A stretch of 64,000 bases of DNA from an uncultured Bacteroidales bacterium (GTDB lineage Bacteria > Bacteroidota > Bacteroidia > Bacteroidales > Muribaculaceae). Shown in pieces: positions 18,498 to 27,676 of this stretch. The DNA lies in assembly GCA_958418815.1 (NCBI GenBank), contig CATZGB010000012.1, positions 10,890 through 74,889 of the forward strand. Direction: 5' to 3'. Positions within the stretch are counted from its first letter, which is position 1. Every line of letters begins with the position of its first letter. Both the position numbers and the translations under genes were made by a program. The notes beneath the pieces are model-generated. The model did not search any database and was not told the origin of the DNA. It saw only the letters and a list, made by a program, of their open reading frames with translations.

Positions 18498-21332
18498 ATG
18501 AAGAAAACAAACCTGATCGCTGTCTACGTCTTATCCATATTGCTGCTTGTGGTGTCATCGGGATGCCGCGAGCAGAAGACCTACCGCATCGGCATCTCGC
18601 AATGCAGCCAGGATGACTGGCGCACGAAGATGAACGACGAGATAATGCGCGAGACGATGCTACATGAGGATGTCGAGGTAGAGATACGCTCTGCCGACGA
18701 CGACAACGCCACCCAGATCGCCGACATCCGGTATTTCGCCGACAACGGTTTCGACATCATAATCGCCGCCCCAAACGAGGCCGAGGCCATCACCCCCGTA
18801 ATCAAGGAGGTCTACGACAAGGGGATACCGGTGATTATCTTCGACCGCGATGTCACCGGCGGCAGCTACACCGCCCGCATCGGCACCGACAACGAGGGCA
18901 TCGGACGCGCAGCCGGACGCTACGCCCTGCAGATGCTCGCCCGCTCCACCGATTCACCGCGCGCCATAGAGATCTATGGACTGGAAGGCTCGTCACCCGC
19001 CGCCGGACGCCATGCAGGGTTCGCCAGCGAGTTCACCCGAGGAGGCGGCACCATCGTGGCCACAGGCTATGGCGACTGGAACCAGTCTGACGCCGAGCAT
19101 GTCGCCGACTCGCTGCTGACGGCCCATCCCGATGTCGACCTGATATACGCTCACAATGACCGCATGGCCATCGGGGCCTCCATCGTGGCCCGCAGGAAAG
19201 GGCTGCGCGGCATCAAGACCATCGGCATCGACGCTGCCCCTGAGATAGGCATCAAGGCGGTGGCCGACTCGGTCATCGACGCGACCTTCCTCTACCCCAC
19301 CGAGGGCCACCGGCTGGTCAAGACCGCCCTGGCGATCCTGAAGGGGGAGCCTTATCTGAAAGAGACAATCCTGCCGGTATCATCGGCTGTCGACCTCTCC
19401 AACGCCGACATCCTGCTGCTCCAGAACCAGTCGCTGCTCCAGGAGACGGCCAAGATGAAGGAGCTGAAAATGAGAATCGACGACTATTGGTCGAAGCACT
19501 CGGCCCAGACCTCGCTCTTCTACGCCCTGATAGCGATTCTCGTGCTGGTGTTCTTCTCCCTGTTCCTGATACTGAGGGCATACTGGCAGCGAAAACGCCA
19601 CCAGCATACGCTCATGGAGCAGAACCGTCTGCTTGAGGAGCAAAGCCGCGAGCAGAAACGGCTGGCCGAGAAGCAGAAGGAGCTGAACAGCCAGCTCCAG
19701 GAGGCGATACAGTCAAAGCTGGCATTCTACACCAATGTCTCCCACGACCTGCGTACCCCCCTGACTCTCATCGCCGAACCTGTCGCGCAGCTCTCGGCGG
19801 CCTCCAACCTCACCCCTCGCCAGGCCAACCTGGTCAGGCTCGCCGACAAGAACCTGAAAGTACTCGGGCGGCTTATAAACCAGATTCTCGACTTCCGTAA
19901 ATTTGAGAACGGCAAGCTCTCCCTCAACCTCACCGAGGTGGATTTCAGCAAGGCGGTGGCCGAATGGCTCGACTCCTTCACCGAGGTGGCCCGCCGGCGC
20001 GACATCAAGCTTACCCTCGACGCTCCCGCCGACGGCGGCGACATCCATCTGGCCATCGACGCGGAGAAGATGGAGCGCATATTCTTCAACTTGATCGCCA
20101 ACGCCATCAAATACACCCCCGACAACGGCACGATACGGGTGTCATACACCTGCGACGGCCGCCATCTGACGCTGCGCGTGGCCGACACCGGCATCGGAAT
20201 CTCGCGCGAAGACCTGGGCAACATCTTCGACCGCTTCTTCATGGTCGACGAGGTGCGCCCCCACGGCTCCGGCATTGGCCTGTCGCTGGTCAAGGCGTTC
20301 GTGGAGCTTCACCAGGGTACCATCACGGCCGACAGCGAGGTCGGCAAGGGCTCGGTCTTCACCGTCACCATCCCCGTCAGGCATGTGTCTGAGACCTCTG
20401 AGGTCCCGGCCAAACTGATATCGCAGGATGACATAAACGCCGAGCTGGCAAGGGTCGACACCAGCGCGCCCTCCTCAGGCCAAGGGGCCGACAGCGACAC
20501 CCCCGCCGACGATGCCGAGCGTCCCCGTCTGCTGGTCATCGACGACAACGCCGACATCCGCGACCTGGTTGTCGACATCCTCGGCGACGAATATGAGATA
20601 CACCAGGCAGCCGATGGCCGCGAGGGGCTGGCAAAAGCCGCCAGGCTGGTGCCTGACATCATCATCTGCGACATCATGATGCCGGTCATGGACGGCCTGG
20701 AGTGCTGCCGCAAGATAAAGGAGGAGATTTCGACATCCCATATCCCGGTGGTGATGCTGACCGCCTGCAGCCTCGACCAGCAACGTGTCGAGGGGTATGA
20801 GAGCGGTGCCGACGGCTATATCGCCAAGCCTTTCAGCGGCGAGCTGCTCAAGGCGCGTTGCCGCAGCCTGCTGCAGAACCGCAAGCGCATCAAAGACCTC
20901 TGGCTCGGCTCGGCGGCCTCGATTCCGGCCCCGGCATCCACAAGGCAGAAACCCGACGCAGCCCCCCAGCCCCCGACGCTCCCCGCCGTGGGCAACGCCG
21001 ACCCCGACAACGAGTTCTACTCACGTTTCCTCAGGATTTTCCAGGAGGAGATTTCCAACCCGACACTGAGCATCGAGCAGATCGCGTCGCGGATGGGGCT
21101 GGGCCACTCACAGTTCTACCGCAAAATCAAGGCGCTGACCAACTACACCCCGGTGGAGCTGATGAGGCAGCTGCGCCTGAAACAGGCACGCCACCTGCTG
21201 ACCACCACCTCGCGCTCAATCAGCGAAATCGCCTACGAGGTGGGATTCTCTTCCCCGGCCTATTTCACCAAATGCTACCGCACGGCTTTCGGCGAAACCC
21301 CCTCGGAGCTTCGCGAGAACCTCGCCCTCTGA
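18498..21332 (+). CDS. Hybrid two-component sensor with sugar-binding periplasmic domain
   Basis: Protein of 944 residues in one chain. An N-terminal signal/anchor has a possible lipobox (VVSSGC, Cys23). A ribose-binding-protein-like periplasmic domain (about 29-310) is followed by a membrane helix (about 338-363), a coiled coil, HisKA with SHDLRTPLT (H416), HATPase (GSGIGLSLV), a receiver with VIDDN and phospho-acceptor D725 (CDIMMP), and a C-terminal AraC HTH (about 835-940). This matches BT1754 of B. thetaiotaomicron, which senses fructose and activates the levan locus. It is divergent from the GH32 operon and directly precedes SusC. Confidence 0.95.
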   Translation: MKKTNLIAVYVLSILLLVVSSGCREQKTYRIGISQCSQDDWRTKMNDEIMRETMLHEDVEVEIRSADDDNATQIADIRYFADNGFDIIIAAPNEAEAITPVIKEVYDKGIPVIIFDRDVTGGSYTARIGTDNEGIGRAAGRYALQMLARSTDSPRAIEIYGLEGSSPAAGRHAGFASEFTRGGGTIVATGYGDWNQSDAEHVADSLLTAHPDVDLIYAHNDRMAIGASIVARRKGLRGIKTIGIDAAPEIGIKAVADSVIDATFLYPTEGHRLVKTALAILKGEPYLKETILPVSSAVDLSNADILLLQNQSLLQETAKMKELKMRIDDYWSKHSAQTSLFYALIAILVLVFFSLFLILRAYWQRKRHQHTLMEQNRLLEEQSREQKRLAEKQKELNSQLQEAIQSKLAFYTNVSHDLRTPLTLIAEPVAQLSAASNLTPRQANLVRLADKNLKVLGRLINQILDFRKFENGKLSLNLTEVDFSKAVAEWLDSFTEVARRRDIKLTLDAPADGGDIHLAIDAEKMERIFFNLIANAIKYTPDNGTIRVSYTCDGRHLTLRVADTGIGISREDLGNIFDRFFMVDEVRPHGSGIGLSLVKAFVELHQGTITADSEVGKGSVFTVTIPVRHVSETSEVPAKLISQDDINAELARVDTSAPSSGQGADSDTPADDAERPRLLVIDDNADIRDLVVDILGDEYEIHQAADGREGLAKAARLVPDIIICDIMMPVMDGLECCRKIKEEISTSHIPVVMLTACSLDQQRVEGYESGADGYIAKPFSGELLKARCRSLLQNRKRIKDLWLGSAASIPAPASTRQKPDAAPQPPTLPAVGNADPDNEFYSRFLRIFQEEISNPTLSIEQIASRMGLGHSQFYRKIKALTNYTPVELMRQLRLKQARHLLTTTSRSISEIAYEVGFSSPAYFTKCYRTAFGETPSELRENLAL

Positions 21333-21354
21333 CCCTCCGCCACCCACCCCTTCC

Positions 21355-21399
21355 CCGATTCCACAGACGCCCGTCACACGCCGGTCTCTGTGGAATCGG
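21355..21399 (+). terminator. 13-bp hairpin after the sensor gene
   Basis: CCGATTCCACAGA (21355-21367) and its exact complement (21387-21399) enclose 19 nt, 22 bp after the stop. It separates the sensor from the SusC transcript. Confidence 0.65.
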
Positions 21400-21423
21400 C
21401 GTTATATGCCTGACATTTGCCGC

Positions 21424-21495
21424 ATGCTGATTTTTTCTGCATTTTAGCAGATTTTTTCGGCTTTGCACATTTTTTGACAGCCGCTGCAATTTTTG
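21424..21495 (+). promoter_or_regulatory. Phased half-site array upstream of SusC
   Basis: Four similar elements: ATGCTGATTTTTTC (21424), TAGCAGATTTTTTC (21445), TTGCACATTTTTTG (21463) and GCTGCAATTTTTG (21483). Their starts are 21, 18 and 20 bp apart, near two helical turns. The last ends 27 bp before the -7 box. Likely operator for the AraC domain of the sensor (inference). Confidence 0.55.
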
Positions 21496-21522
21496 TAATA
21501 CACCCCGCAATCTCCTTTATAT

Positions 21523-21530
21523 TACCTTTG
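21523..21530 (+). promoter_or_regulatory. -7 box of the SusC operon
   Basis: TACCTTTG matches TAnnTTTG. No TTTG at the normal -33 distance, consistent with activator dependence. The leader to the ATG at 21567 is about 30 nt. Confidence 0.55.
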
Positions 21531-21566
21531 TGGCAGAAAACTCAATCAACCCAATCTAAACTTAAC

Positions 21567-24500
21567 ATGAAAAAAACAATCCTGTATGCGCTCTTCATGC
21601 TCCTCGCTGTGATTGGCGCGCAAGCACAAGAGATTACCGTCAGCGGTACCGTGCTTTCGGGGTCGGACAACGAGCCGCTGATCGGAGCCACTGTCCGCTC
21701 GGTAGCAACAAACGCCGGCACATCGACCGACATCGACGGAAATTTCACAATCAAAGTGCCACAGGGGTCAGACCTGCAGGTCTCATACATCGGATATGAG
21801 CCGCTGACCCTCAAGGCCCAGCCCTCGATGACCATCACCCTCAAAGAAAACTCGACATCGCTCGACGAGATCGTCGTTGTCGGCTACACCACCCAGCGCA
21901 AGGCCGACCTCACCGGCGCCGTGGCCGTGATGAACATGAAGGAGCCTCTGAGCGAGAACTCCGGAAACATCATGAACTCGATGGCCGGCAAGCTCCCCGG
22001 CGTGAATGTGGTGCCCGACGCAGCCCCCGGCGGCACAGGCTCCATCCGTGTGCGAGGCATGTCGACTGCCAACTCCTCCAACGACCCCCTCTACGTCATC
22101 GACGGAGTCCCCACAGACAACATCAACTGCATCAACCCCTCTGACATCGAGACTATGCAGGTGCTCAAGGATGCCGCCTCTGCCTCTATCTACGGTAGCC
22201 GCGCTGCCAACGGTGTGGTCATCATCACCACCAAGCAAGGCAAGGGCGACCGCCTGACCATCAACGTCAACTACGCCGCGTCGGCCCAGACAATCGCCAA
22301 GCGTTACAAGATGCTCGACGCCAACCAGTGGGGCGTGGCCTATTGGGCAGCCTCGGCCAACTCCAACATCAAGCCCTCACATGTGCTTTACGGCAACGGC
22401 GAAGTGCCGGTGTTGCAGCCCTTTGTCGACGGCAACCCCAACTTCCCCACCACCAACACCGACTGGCAGGACGAGGTCTACCAGACCGCCTGGACCAACA
22501 ACCTGACCGCCTCCATCTCAAACAACACCGAGAAAGGCTCCGTGATGTTCTCCCTCAACTACATCAACCAGAACGGTAACATCAAGGACACATTCTACGA
22601 GCGTTACTCAGCCCGTATCAACTCGCGCTACGACTTCAACAAGTACATCACCGTGGGCGAGAACCTCATGATCGCCCGCTGGACCAACCGAGGCATGGAT
22701 GTCGCCGGCGACCGAGGCATACCCTTCACCGCCATGAGCCAGCACCCCGCCCTCCCCGTCAAGGGCATCAACGGCGAGTGGACCCTCCCGCTGGGCCTCA
22801 TCGCCTCTGACCTTGCCAACCCCTGCCAGCTCATCGCCAACGCCGCCGACAACGACCTCTCCTCATGGAGAATCCTCGGCAACGCCTACCTTGAGGTGAA
22901 ACCCGTCGAGGGGCTGACCCTGAAGTCAAACATCGGTATCGAACACAGCCAGTATTTCAACGTGACCCTGGGCCGCACCGTCAACCCCGGCGACGTCAAC
23001 AGCGTAAGCAGCGTCTACGGACAGGGTGACACCTGGACCTGGTCCAACACCGCCAACTACAACAAGACATTCAGCGGAGTCCACCACCTCAACGTGCTGC
23101 TCGGCACCGAGGCCATCGGCTACACCTTCAAGGACCTCAGCGGCTCACGCCAGGATTTCGCCTTCGAGGACAAGGACTTCATGCAGGTAGGAGCCGGCAC
23201 CGGCGTGCGCAACTCGGGCGGCGGCAAGACCCAGTGGAGCGTCTTCTCCCTCTTCGGCAAGGTCGACTACAATTACGCCGACCGCTACCTGGCCTCGTTC
23301 ACCATCCGCCGCGACTCCAACTCGCGTTTCGCCAAAGACCACCGCGCCGGCGTGTTCCCCGCCTTCTCCCTGGCCTGGCGTCCCACCCAGGAGGAGTTCT
23401 TCCCCCACAACGAAATCCTCACCGACCTGAAGATCCGCTACTCCTGGGGCCAGAACGGTAACGCCAACATCCCCTCGCTCTATCCCGCCTACTCGACATA
23501 CATCTTCAACACCGGCAACGGTGCGTATGACATCAACGGCACCAACTCCTCGACCACCTCGGGCATCACACTGGCCTCCACCGGCAACCCCGAGCTGAAA
23601 TGGGAGACCACCACACAGAACAACATCGGTCTTGACTTCCAGCTGCTCAACGGAGCCATCAACGTCAGCGCCGACTACTACATCAAGAAGACCAAGGACA
23701 TGCTGACCATCCCCCCTGCCCTCGACGTGGCAGGCGAGAACGCCGCCGTTTGGCTCAACACCGGCGATATGAAAAACAACGGATGGGAGGTCACCGTGGC
23801 CTACAACTCTCCCCAGTATGGCGACTTCTCCTGGAACGGCTCGCTCAACATCTCTCAGTACAAGAATGAGCTTGTCACGCTCAACTCACGCCAGAAGTTC
23901 ATCGGCGGCGACCAGCGCCTGATTCCCGGCGAGCCTATGGGCGTTTACTACGGATATGTATGCGACGGCATCTTCCAGGACGCAACCCAGGTGGCCAACC
24001 ACGCCACACAGGCCGGCGCAGCCCCGGGCCGCCTCATCTACCGCGACCTCAACGGTGACGGCGTAATCGACGACAACGACCGCTGCATCATCGGCGACCC
24101 CAACCCCGACCTGTCGCTGGGTCTCAACCTCGCCTTCAAGTACAAGGCATTCACCCTCGACATGTTCTTCGCCGGTGACTTCGGATTCGACATCCAGAAC
24201 CACATGAAACGCCAGCTGCTGTCGATGAACTACGGCAACCTCGCCACCAACCGCGGAGCCGACATCCTCAACGCCTGGACCCCCACCAACACCTCCTCCG
24301 ACATCCCGGCCCTGTCGCTGACCGACGACAACAATGAGGCCCGCTTCTCGACCTACTATGTCGAAAACGGCTCTTACATGAAGATGAAATACCTCAAGCT
24401 CTCCTACTCCCTCCCCAAGAACCTCATCAAGCGCATCGGGGCCTCCAACCTCGACATCTACGGCCAGGTGGAGAATGTGTTCACCATGACCAAATACAAG

Positions 24501-24605
24501 GGCCTCGACCCCGAGATTCTTCCAGGCGAGTATGGCGCGCGCATCGACAACGGCGCATATCCCCGTCCGCGCACATTCACCATCGGTCTCAACCTCCAGT
24601 TCTAA
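21567..24605 (+). CDS. SusC-like TonB-dependent transporter, fructan locus
   Basis: Outer-membrane transporter of 1012 residues. The start MKKTILYALFMLLAVIGAQAQ gives a clean signal peptide ending near residue 21; an earlier in-frame ATG at 21417 overlaps the operator and promoter. It has a carboxypeptidase-like regulatory domain (about 23-100: VSGTVLSGSDNEPLIGATV), the SusC block LDEIVVVGY, a plug (GSIRVRGMSTANSSNDPLYVIDG) and a 22-strand barrel ending TFTIGLNLQF. It imports fructo-oligosaccharides captured with SusD, which starts 18 bp downstream. Confidence 0.96.
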   Translation: MKKTILYALFMLLAVIGAQAQEITVSGTVLSGSDNEPLIGATVRSVATNAGTSTDIDGNFTIKVPQGSDLQVSYIGYEPLTLKAQPSMTITLKENSTSLDEIVVVGYTTQRKADLTGAVAVMNMKEPLSENSGNIMNSMAGKLPGVNVVPDAAPGGTGSIRVRGMSTANSSNDPLYVIDGVPTDNINCINPSDIETMQVLKDAASASIYGSRAANGVVIITTKQGKGDRLTINVNYAASAQTIAKRYKMLDANQWGVAYWAASANSNIKPSHVLYGNGEVPVLQPFVDGNPNFPTTNTDWQDEVYQTAWTNNLTASISNNTEKGSVMFSLNYINQNGNIKDTFYERYSARINSRYDFNKYITVGENLMIARWTNRGMDVAGDRGIPFTAMSQHPALPVKGINGEWTLPLGLIASDLANPCQLIANAADNDLSSWRILGNAYLEVKPVEGLTLKSNIGIEHSQYFNVTLGRTVNPGDVNSVSSVYGQGDTWTWSNTANYNKTFSGVHHLNVLLGTEAIGYTFKDLSGSRQDFAFEDKDFMQVGAGTGVRNSGGGKTQWSVFSLFGKVDYNYADRYLASFTIRRDSNSRFAKDHRAGVFPAFSLAWRPTQEEFFPHNEILTDLKIRYSWGQNGNANIPSLYPAYSTYIFNTGNGAYDINGTNSSTTSGITLASTGNPELKWETTTQNNIGLDFQLLNGAINVSADYYIKKTKDMLTIPPALDVAGENAAVWLNTGDMKNNGWEVTVAYNSPQYGDFSWNGSLNISQYKNELVTLNSRQKFIGGDQRLIPGEPMGVYYGYVCDGIFQDATQVANHATQAGAAPGRLIYRDLNGDGVIDDNDRCIIGDPNPDLSLGLNLAFKYKAFTLDMFFAGDFGFDIQNHMKRQLLSMNYGNLATNRGADILNAWTPTNTSSDIPALSLTDDNNEARFSTYYVENGSYMKMKYLKLSYSLPKNLIKRIGASNLDIYGQVENVFTMTKYKGLDPEILPGEYGARIDNGAYPRPRTFTIGLNLQF

Positions 24606-24623
24606 TCCCGACACTGCAAAAAA

Positions 24624-26300
24624 ATGAAAAGCTTAAAAAACATCATAAAGAACACCCTGGCCGCGACAGCCATCTCCTCCATGGCCCTCGCATCGGTTTC
24701 CTGCGATGACCTGCTCGACACCAAGCCTCAGGGCTCCTTCACCGACGAACAGGTCGGCGACGAGGAGGCCATCGACCTGATGACCTCGGCCTACGCCACC
24801 CTCCTCTGCCACTATTTCGGCAACAACGAGTCGTTTGCCGGCCCGATCAACAACTGGGTCTTCGACGTGCGCTCCGACGACGCCCTCAAGGGGGGCGACG
24901 GCGTGACGATGGAGGGCTACATGCACCAGCTCGAAGTGGGCAACGTGCAGAGCGACAACGACATCGCCAACTTCAAGTGGCGCAACAACTATTACTCCAT
25001 CTCGCGCTGCAACACCGCCATCCGCGCCATCCTCAACTCCTCGTCGATTTCCGACCAGAACCGCGCCTCGTTCGTGGCCGAGATGAAGACCCTGCGCGCC
25101 TACTACTACTTCGACATGCTGCGCATCTTCAAGAAGTTCCCCTACTTCGACGAGAATGTCGTGGATCCTTCGGGATGCCGCGCCGACGAATACACCCGCG
25201 ACCAGATCGCCGAGTTCATCAAGGCCGACCTCCGCGAGTCATACTACGCCCTGCCCGAGACCCAGGCCCAGGTCGGACGCTTCAACCGCTATGTCGCCGC
25301 CGCCATCCTGGCCCGTGTCGACCTGTTCACCTCCTCATGGGCCGAGGCCGAGGAATTCGCCGGATATGTCATCGCCTCAGGGCAGTATGAGCTGTATCCC
25401 AACTTCCTCGACATGTCGAAGCCCGAGTACAACAACATGTACGAGTCGGTGATGGCCATACAGTTCTCCTCGGCCAATTCCCCCGACCAGTTCAACTTCA
25501 ACAACTGTCTCAACTGCACATGGTCGGAGGGCAACCTCTACGGCAACGGCGACGACTTCTACCTCGCCTCGCAGAACCTGGTCAACGCCTTCCGCACCGA
25601 TGAGAACGGTCTGCCCTACCTCGACGGCTCTTTCAACAACGACAACATCGACGGACCCGACTATCCCGGCAACGTCGACCCCCGTCTCGACTTCACCCTC
25701 GGACGCATCGGCATGCCCTGGCGCGGCCATATGTACAACGAGAAATGGTGTCGCAACCTGGAGCTTTACGGCCAGTACTCCGGCAAGAAGCCCTACACCG
25801 CCCCCGAGTCACCCTACTGCACACCCGGCATCGTGCCCTGGGGAGCGTCATCGCTCAACTGGAGCCTCATCCGCTACGCCGACGTGATGCTCATGAAGGC
25901 CGAGGCCCTCATCGAGCAGAACAAGAACCTCGACGAGGCGCGCACCCTCATCAACGAAATCCGCAAGAAGGCCGCCCGCTCGGTCGACCCCTCATACACC
26001 CCCGTCGACTGCAACCCCAACCTAGCCAGCTACATGGTGAGCGAGTATCCCGCATCGGGCTGGAACCAGGATTACGCCCGCCGCGCCGTCCGCATGGAAC
26101 GCCGCATCGAGCTGGCCATGGAAGGCCACCGCTGGTTTGACCTCGTGCGCTGGGGCAACGTCGTGCAGACCATGAACGATTATTACGCCTCCGAGGTGAA
26201 AATCCACTCCTACTACCAGGGCGCCAACCTGACCGAGGACGAGGTCTACCTCCCCATCCCCATCAACCAGGTCGACAACGCCGGTGACCTCTACCTCTAA
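24624..26300 (+). CDS. SusD-like surface glycan-binding lipoprotein
   Basis: Protein of 558 residues with a lipobox (LASVSC, Cys27) followed by DDLLDTKPQGSF, the usual SusD opening. The body is helical with TPR-like segments. Late landmarks are RYADVMLMKAEALIEQN, RRAVRMERRIELAMEGHRWFDLVRWG and the final VYLPIPINQVDNAGDLYL. It caps SusC and delivers fructan. Translation follows SusC by 18 bp and the DUF4960 lipoprotein by 21 bp, forming the core import set. Confidence 0.96.
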   Translation: MKSLKNIIKNTLAATAISSMALASVSCDDLLDTKPQGSFTDEQVGDEEAIDLMTSAYATLLCHYFGNNESFAGPINNWVFDVRSDDALKGGDGVTMEGYMHQLEVGNVQSDNDIANFKWRNNYYSISRCNTAIRAILNSSSISDQNRASFVAEMKTLRAYYYFDMLRIFKKFPYFDENVVDPSGCRADEYTRDQIAEFIKADLRESYYALPETQAQVGRFNRYVAAAILARVDLFTSSWAEAEEFAGYVIASGQYELYPNFLDMSKPEYNNMYESVMAIQFSSANSPDQFNFNNCLNCTWSEGNLYGNGDDFYLASQNLVNAFRTDENGLPYLDGSFNNDNIDGPDYPGNVDPRLDFTLGRIGMPWRGHMYNEKWCRNLELYGQYSGKKPYTAPESPYCTPGIVPWGASSLNWSLIRYADVMLMKAEALIEQNKNLDEARTLINEIRKKAARSVDPSYTPVDCNPNLASYMVSEYPASGWNQDYARRAVRMERRIELAMEGHRWFDLVRWGNVVQTMNDYYASEVKIHSYYQGANLTEDEVYLPIPINQVDNAGDLYL

Positions 26301-26321
26301 TCCATCAACCAGTACAGACCC

Positions 26322-27515
26322 ATGAAAAAATTTCATTCATACATGCTGGCCCTCCTGACCGTCGTTGTCTGCGGCCTGCTCAGCTCATGCTCAGACTATG
26401 AGCCCAAGGGCTACCCCGAAGTGCCCGCCCTGGCCACAGCCTCCGACCTCCAGGCTTCGGTAGCCGGCCGTTCAGTCACCCTCACCTGGCAGCTCCCCTC
26501 ACAGCAGGGCATCACCGCCGTAAGGGTAAGCCGCGACAACGGCGCGGCCACAATCCTCCCAGCCGACGCGACCTCCTGCACCCTCAAGGGGCAGCCCATG
26601 GACCAGCAGCTGGTCTTCACCGTCAAGGTGGAGTATGACAACAAATATGTCTCCGAGGGTGTCTCGGTAATCGCCAGCGTGCCCTATGTGGCATCCAAGA
26701 TGGCCTACCTGATGACCGCCCCCACCATCGCCGACCTCCCCGACGACGACGAGCGTGCGGCTGCCACATGGTTCGCCGCCCAGGAGAACGCCGAGTTTAT
26801 CCAGCCCTCACAGATTTCATCGCTCGACCCCGACATCTATTCGGTGATCTGGATTGAAATCGACCGCGTGGGCATGCCCATGGGATGGCAGAACCTCCCC
26901 GCAGAGGTCTCTTCCGACGCCACCATCGCCGCCCTGCGCGAGTATTCGGCCAACGGCGGCTCGCTCTACCTGGCCAACATGGCCACACAGCTCACCCTCC
27001 CGCTGGGATTCGTCCCCGAAGGGATGGAGCCGACAGTCTACGGCAACGGAAACGGTGGCTCAGGTGACGATGTGTGGGTAATCAACCCCTACCTCGGATG
27101 GGACTTCCGCGACGGCTCTGACCAGGGCTTCTATGACCGCACCTCCCACGCCATCTTCAACGGCCTCACCCTCGAGGATCCCAACGGCTACGGCTACAAC
27201 ACCCTGCCCCTGATAGGCCCCGGCATGCGCGAAGACCACAACTGCCTCTGGGACTGCAACATCTACGGCAAGGGCAACCAGCCTGACGTGATCAAGAACT
27301 TCGAGGTGACCACCAACTCGCAGGTGCTCGCCACATGGGGACATGTACGCGACCACTGCGTGGCCGGTCTGGTCGACTTCTACGCCGCTGGCGACCATGG
27401 CCGCTGCGTGGCCAACGGATTCGCCGCCTATGAGTGGAACCAGAACTCAGGCGCCAACCCCTACCAGGGCAACGTCGAGAAGCTGACCCTCAACATCCTC
27501 CACTACCTCCAGTAA
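26322..27515 (+). CDS. DUF4960 surface glycan-binding lipoprotein
   Basis: Protein of 397 residues: lipobox LLSSCS (Cys23), an Ig/FN3-like domain (about 38-120: VAGRSVTLTWQLP), and one DUF4960 unit (about 125-397). The unit has WIEIDR, GGSLYLANMATQL, DVWVINPYLGW, REDHNCLW (R303) and ATWGHVRDHCVAG, then ends NVEKLTLNILHYLQ. Its position right after SusD is where surface glycan-binding proteins lie, and I believe the matching gene of the B. thetaiotaomicron levan locus also carries DUF4960 (from memory, unverified). Likely binds fructan at the cell surface. Unlike its relatives downstream it has no C-terminal sorting domain, consistent with lipid anchoring. Confidence 0.88.
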   Translation: MKKFHSYMLALLTVVVCGLLSSCSDYEPKGYPEVPALATASDLQASVAGRSVTLTWQLPSQQGITAVRVSRDNGAATILPADATSCTLKGQPMDQQLVFTVKVEYDNKYVSEGVSVIASVPYVASKMAYLMTAPTIADLPDDDERAAATWFAAQENAEFIQPSQISSLDPDIYSVIWIEIDRVGMPMGWQNLPAEVSSDATIAALREYSANGGSLYLANMATQLTLPLGFVPEGMEPTVYGNGNGGSGDDVWVINPYLGWDFRDGSDQGFYDRTSHAIFNGLTLEDPNGYGYNTLPLIGPGMREDHNCLWDCNIYGKGNQPDVIKNFEVTTNSQVLATWGHVRDHCVAGLVDFYAAGDHGRCVANGFAAYEWNQNSGANPYQGNVEKLTLNILHYLQ

Positions 27516-27562
27516 TACCCGACATCCTTTAACAGACTTCCATACAACAACCCGACCGCAAC

Positions 27563-27594
27563 GCGGGGGATGGGTCTCCCGGCCCTCCCCCCGC
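27563..27594 (+). terminator. GC-rich hairpin after the surface-binding gene
   Basis: GCGGGGGA (27563-27570) faces TCCCCCCGC (27586-27594) with one bulge. It lies 48 bp after the stop and may limit readthrough from SusC-SusD-SGBP into the next DUF4960 gene. Confidence 0.5.
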
Positions 27595-27676
27595 ATCGCG
27601 GCCAGGCACCGCTTACGCCTTTTCCTGACCGGAAAGTCTCCTCTTAAAACAATATTCAACCCTGTCAAAAACCTGC

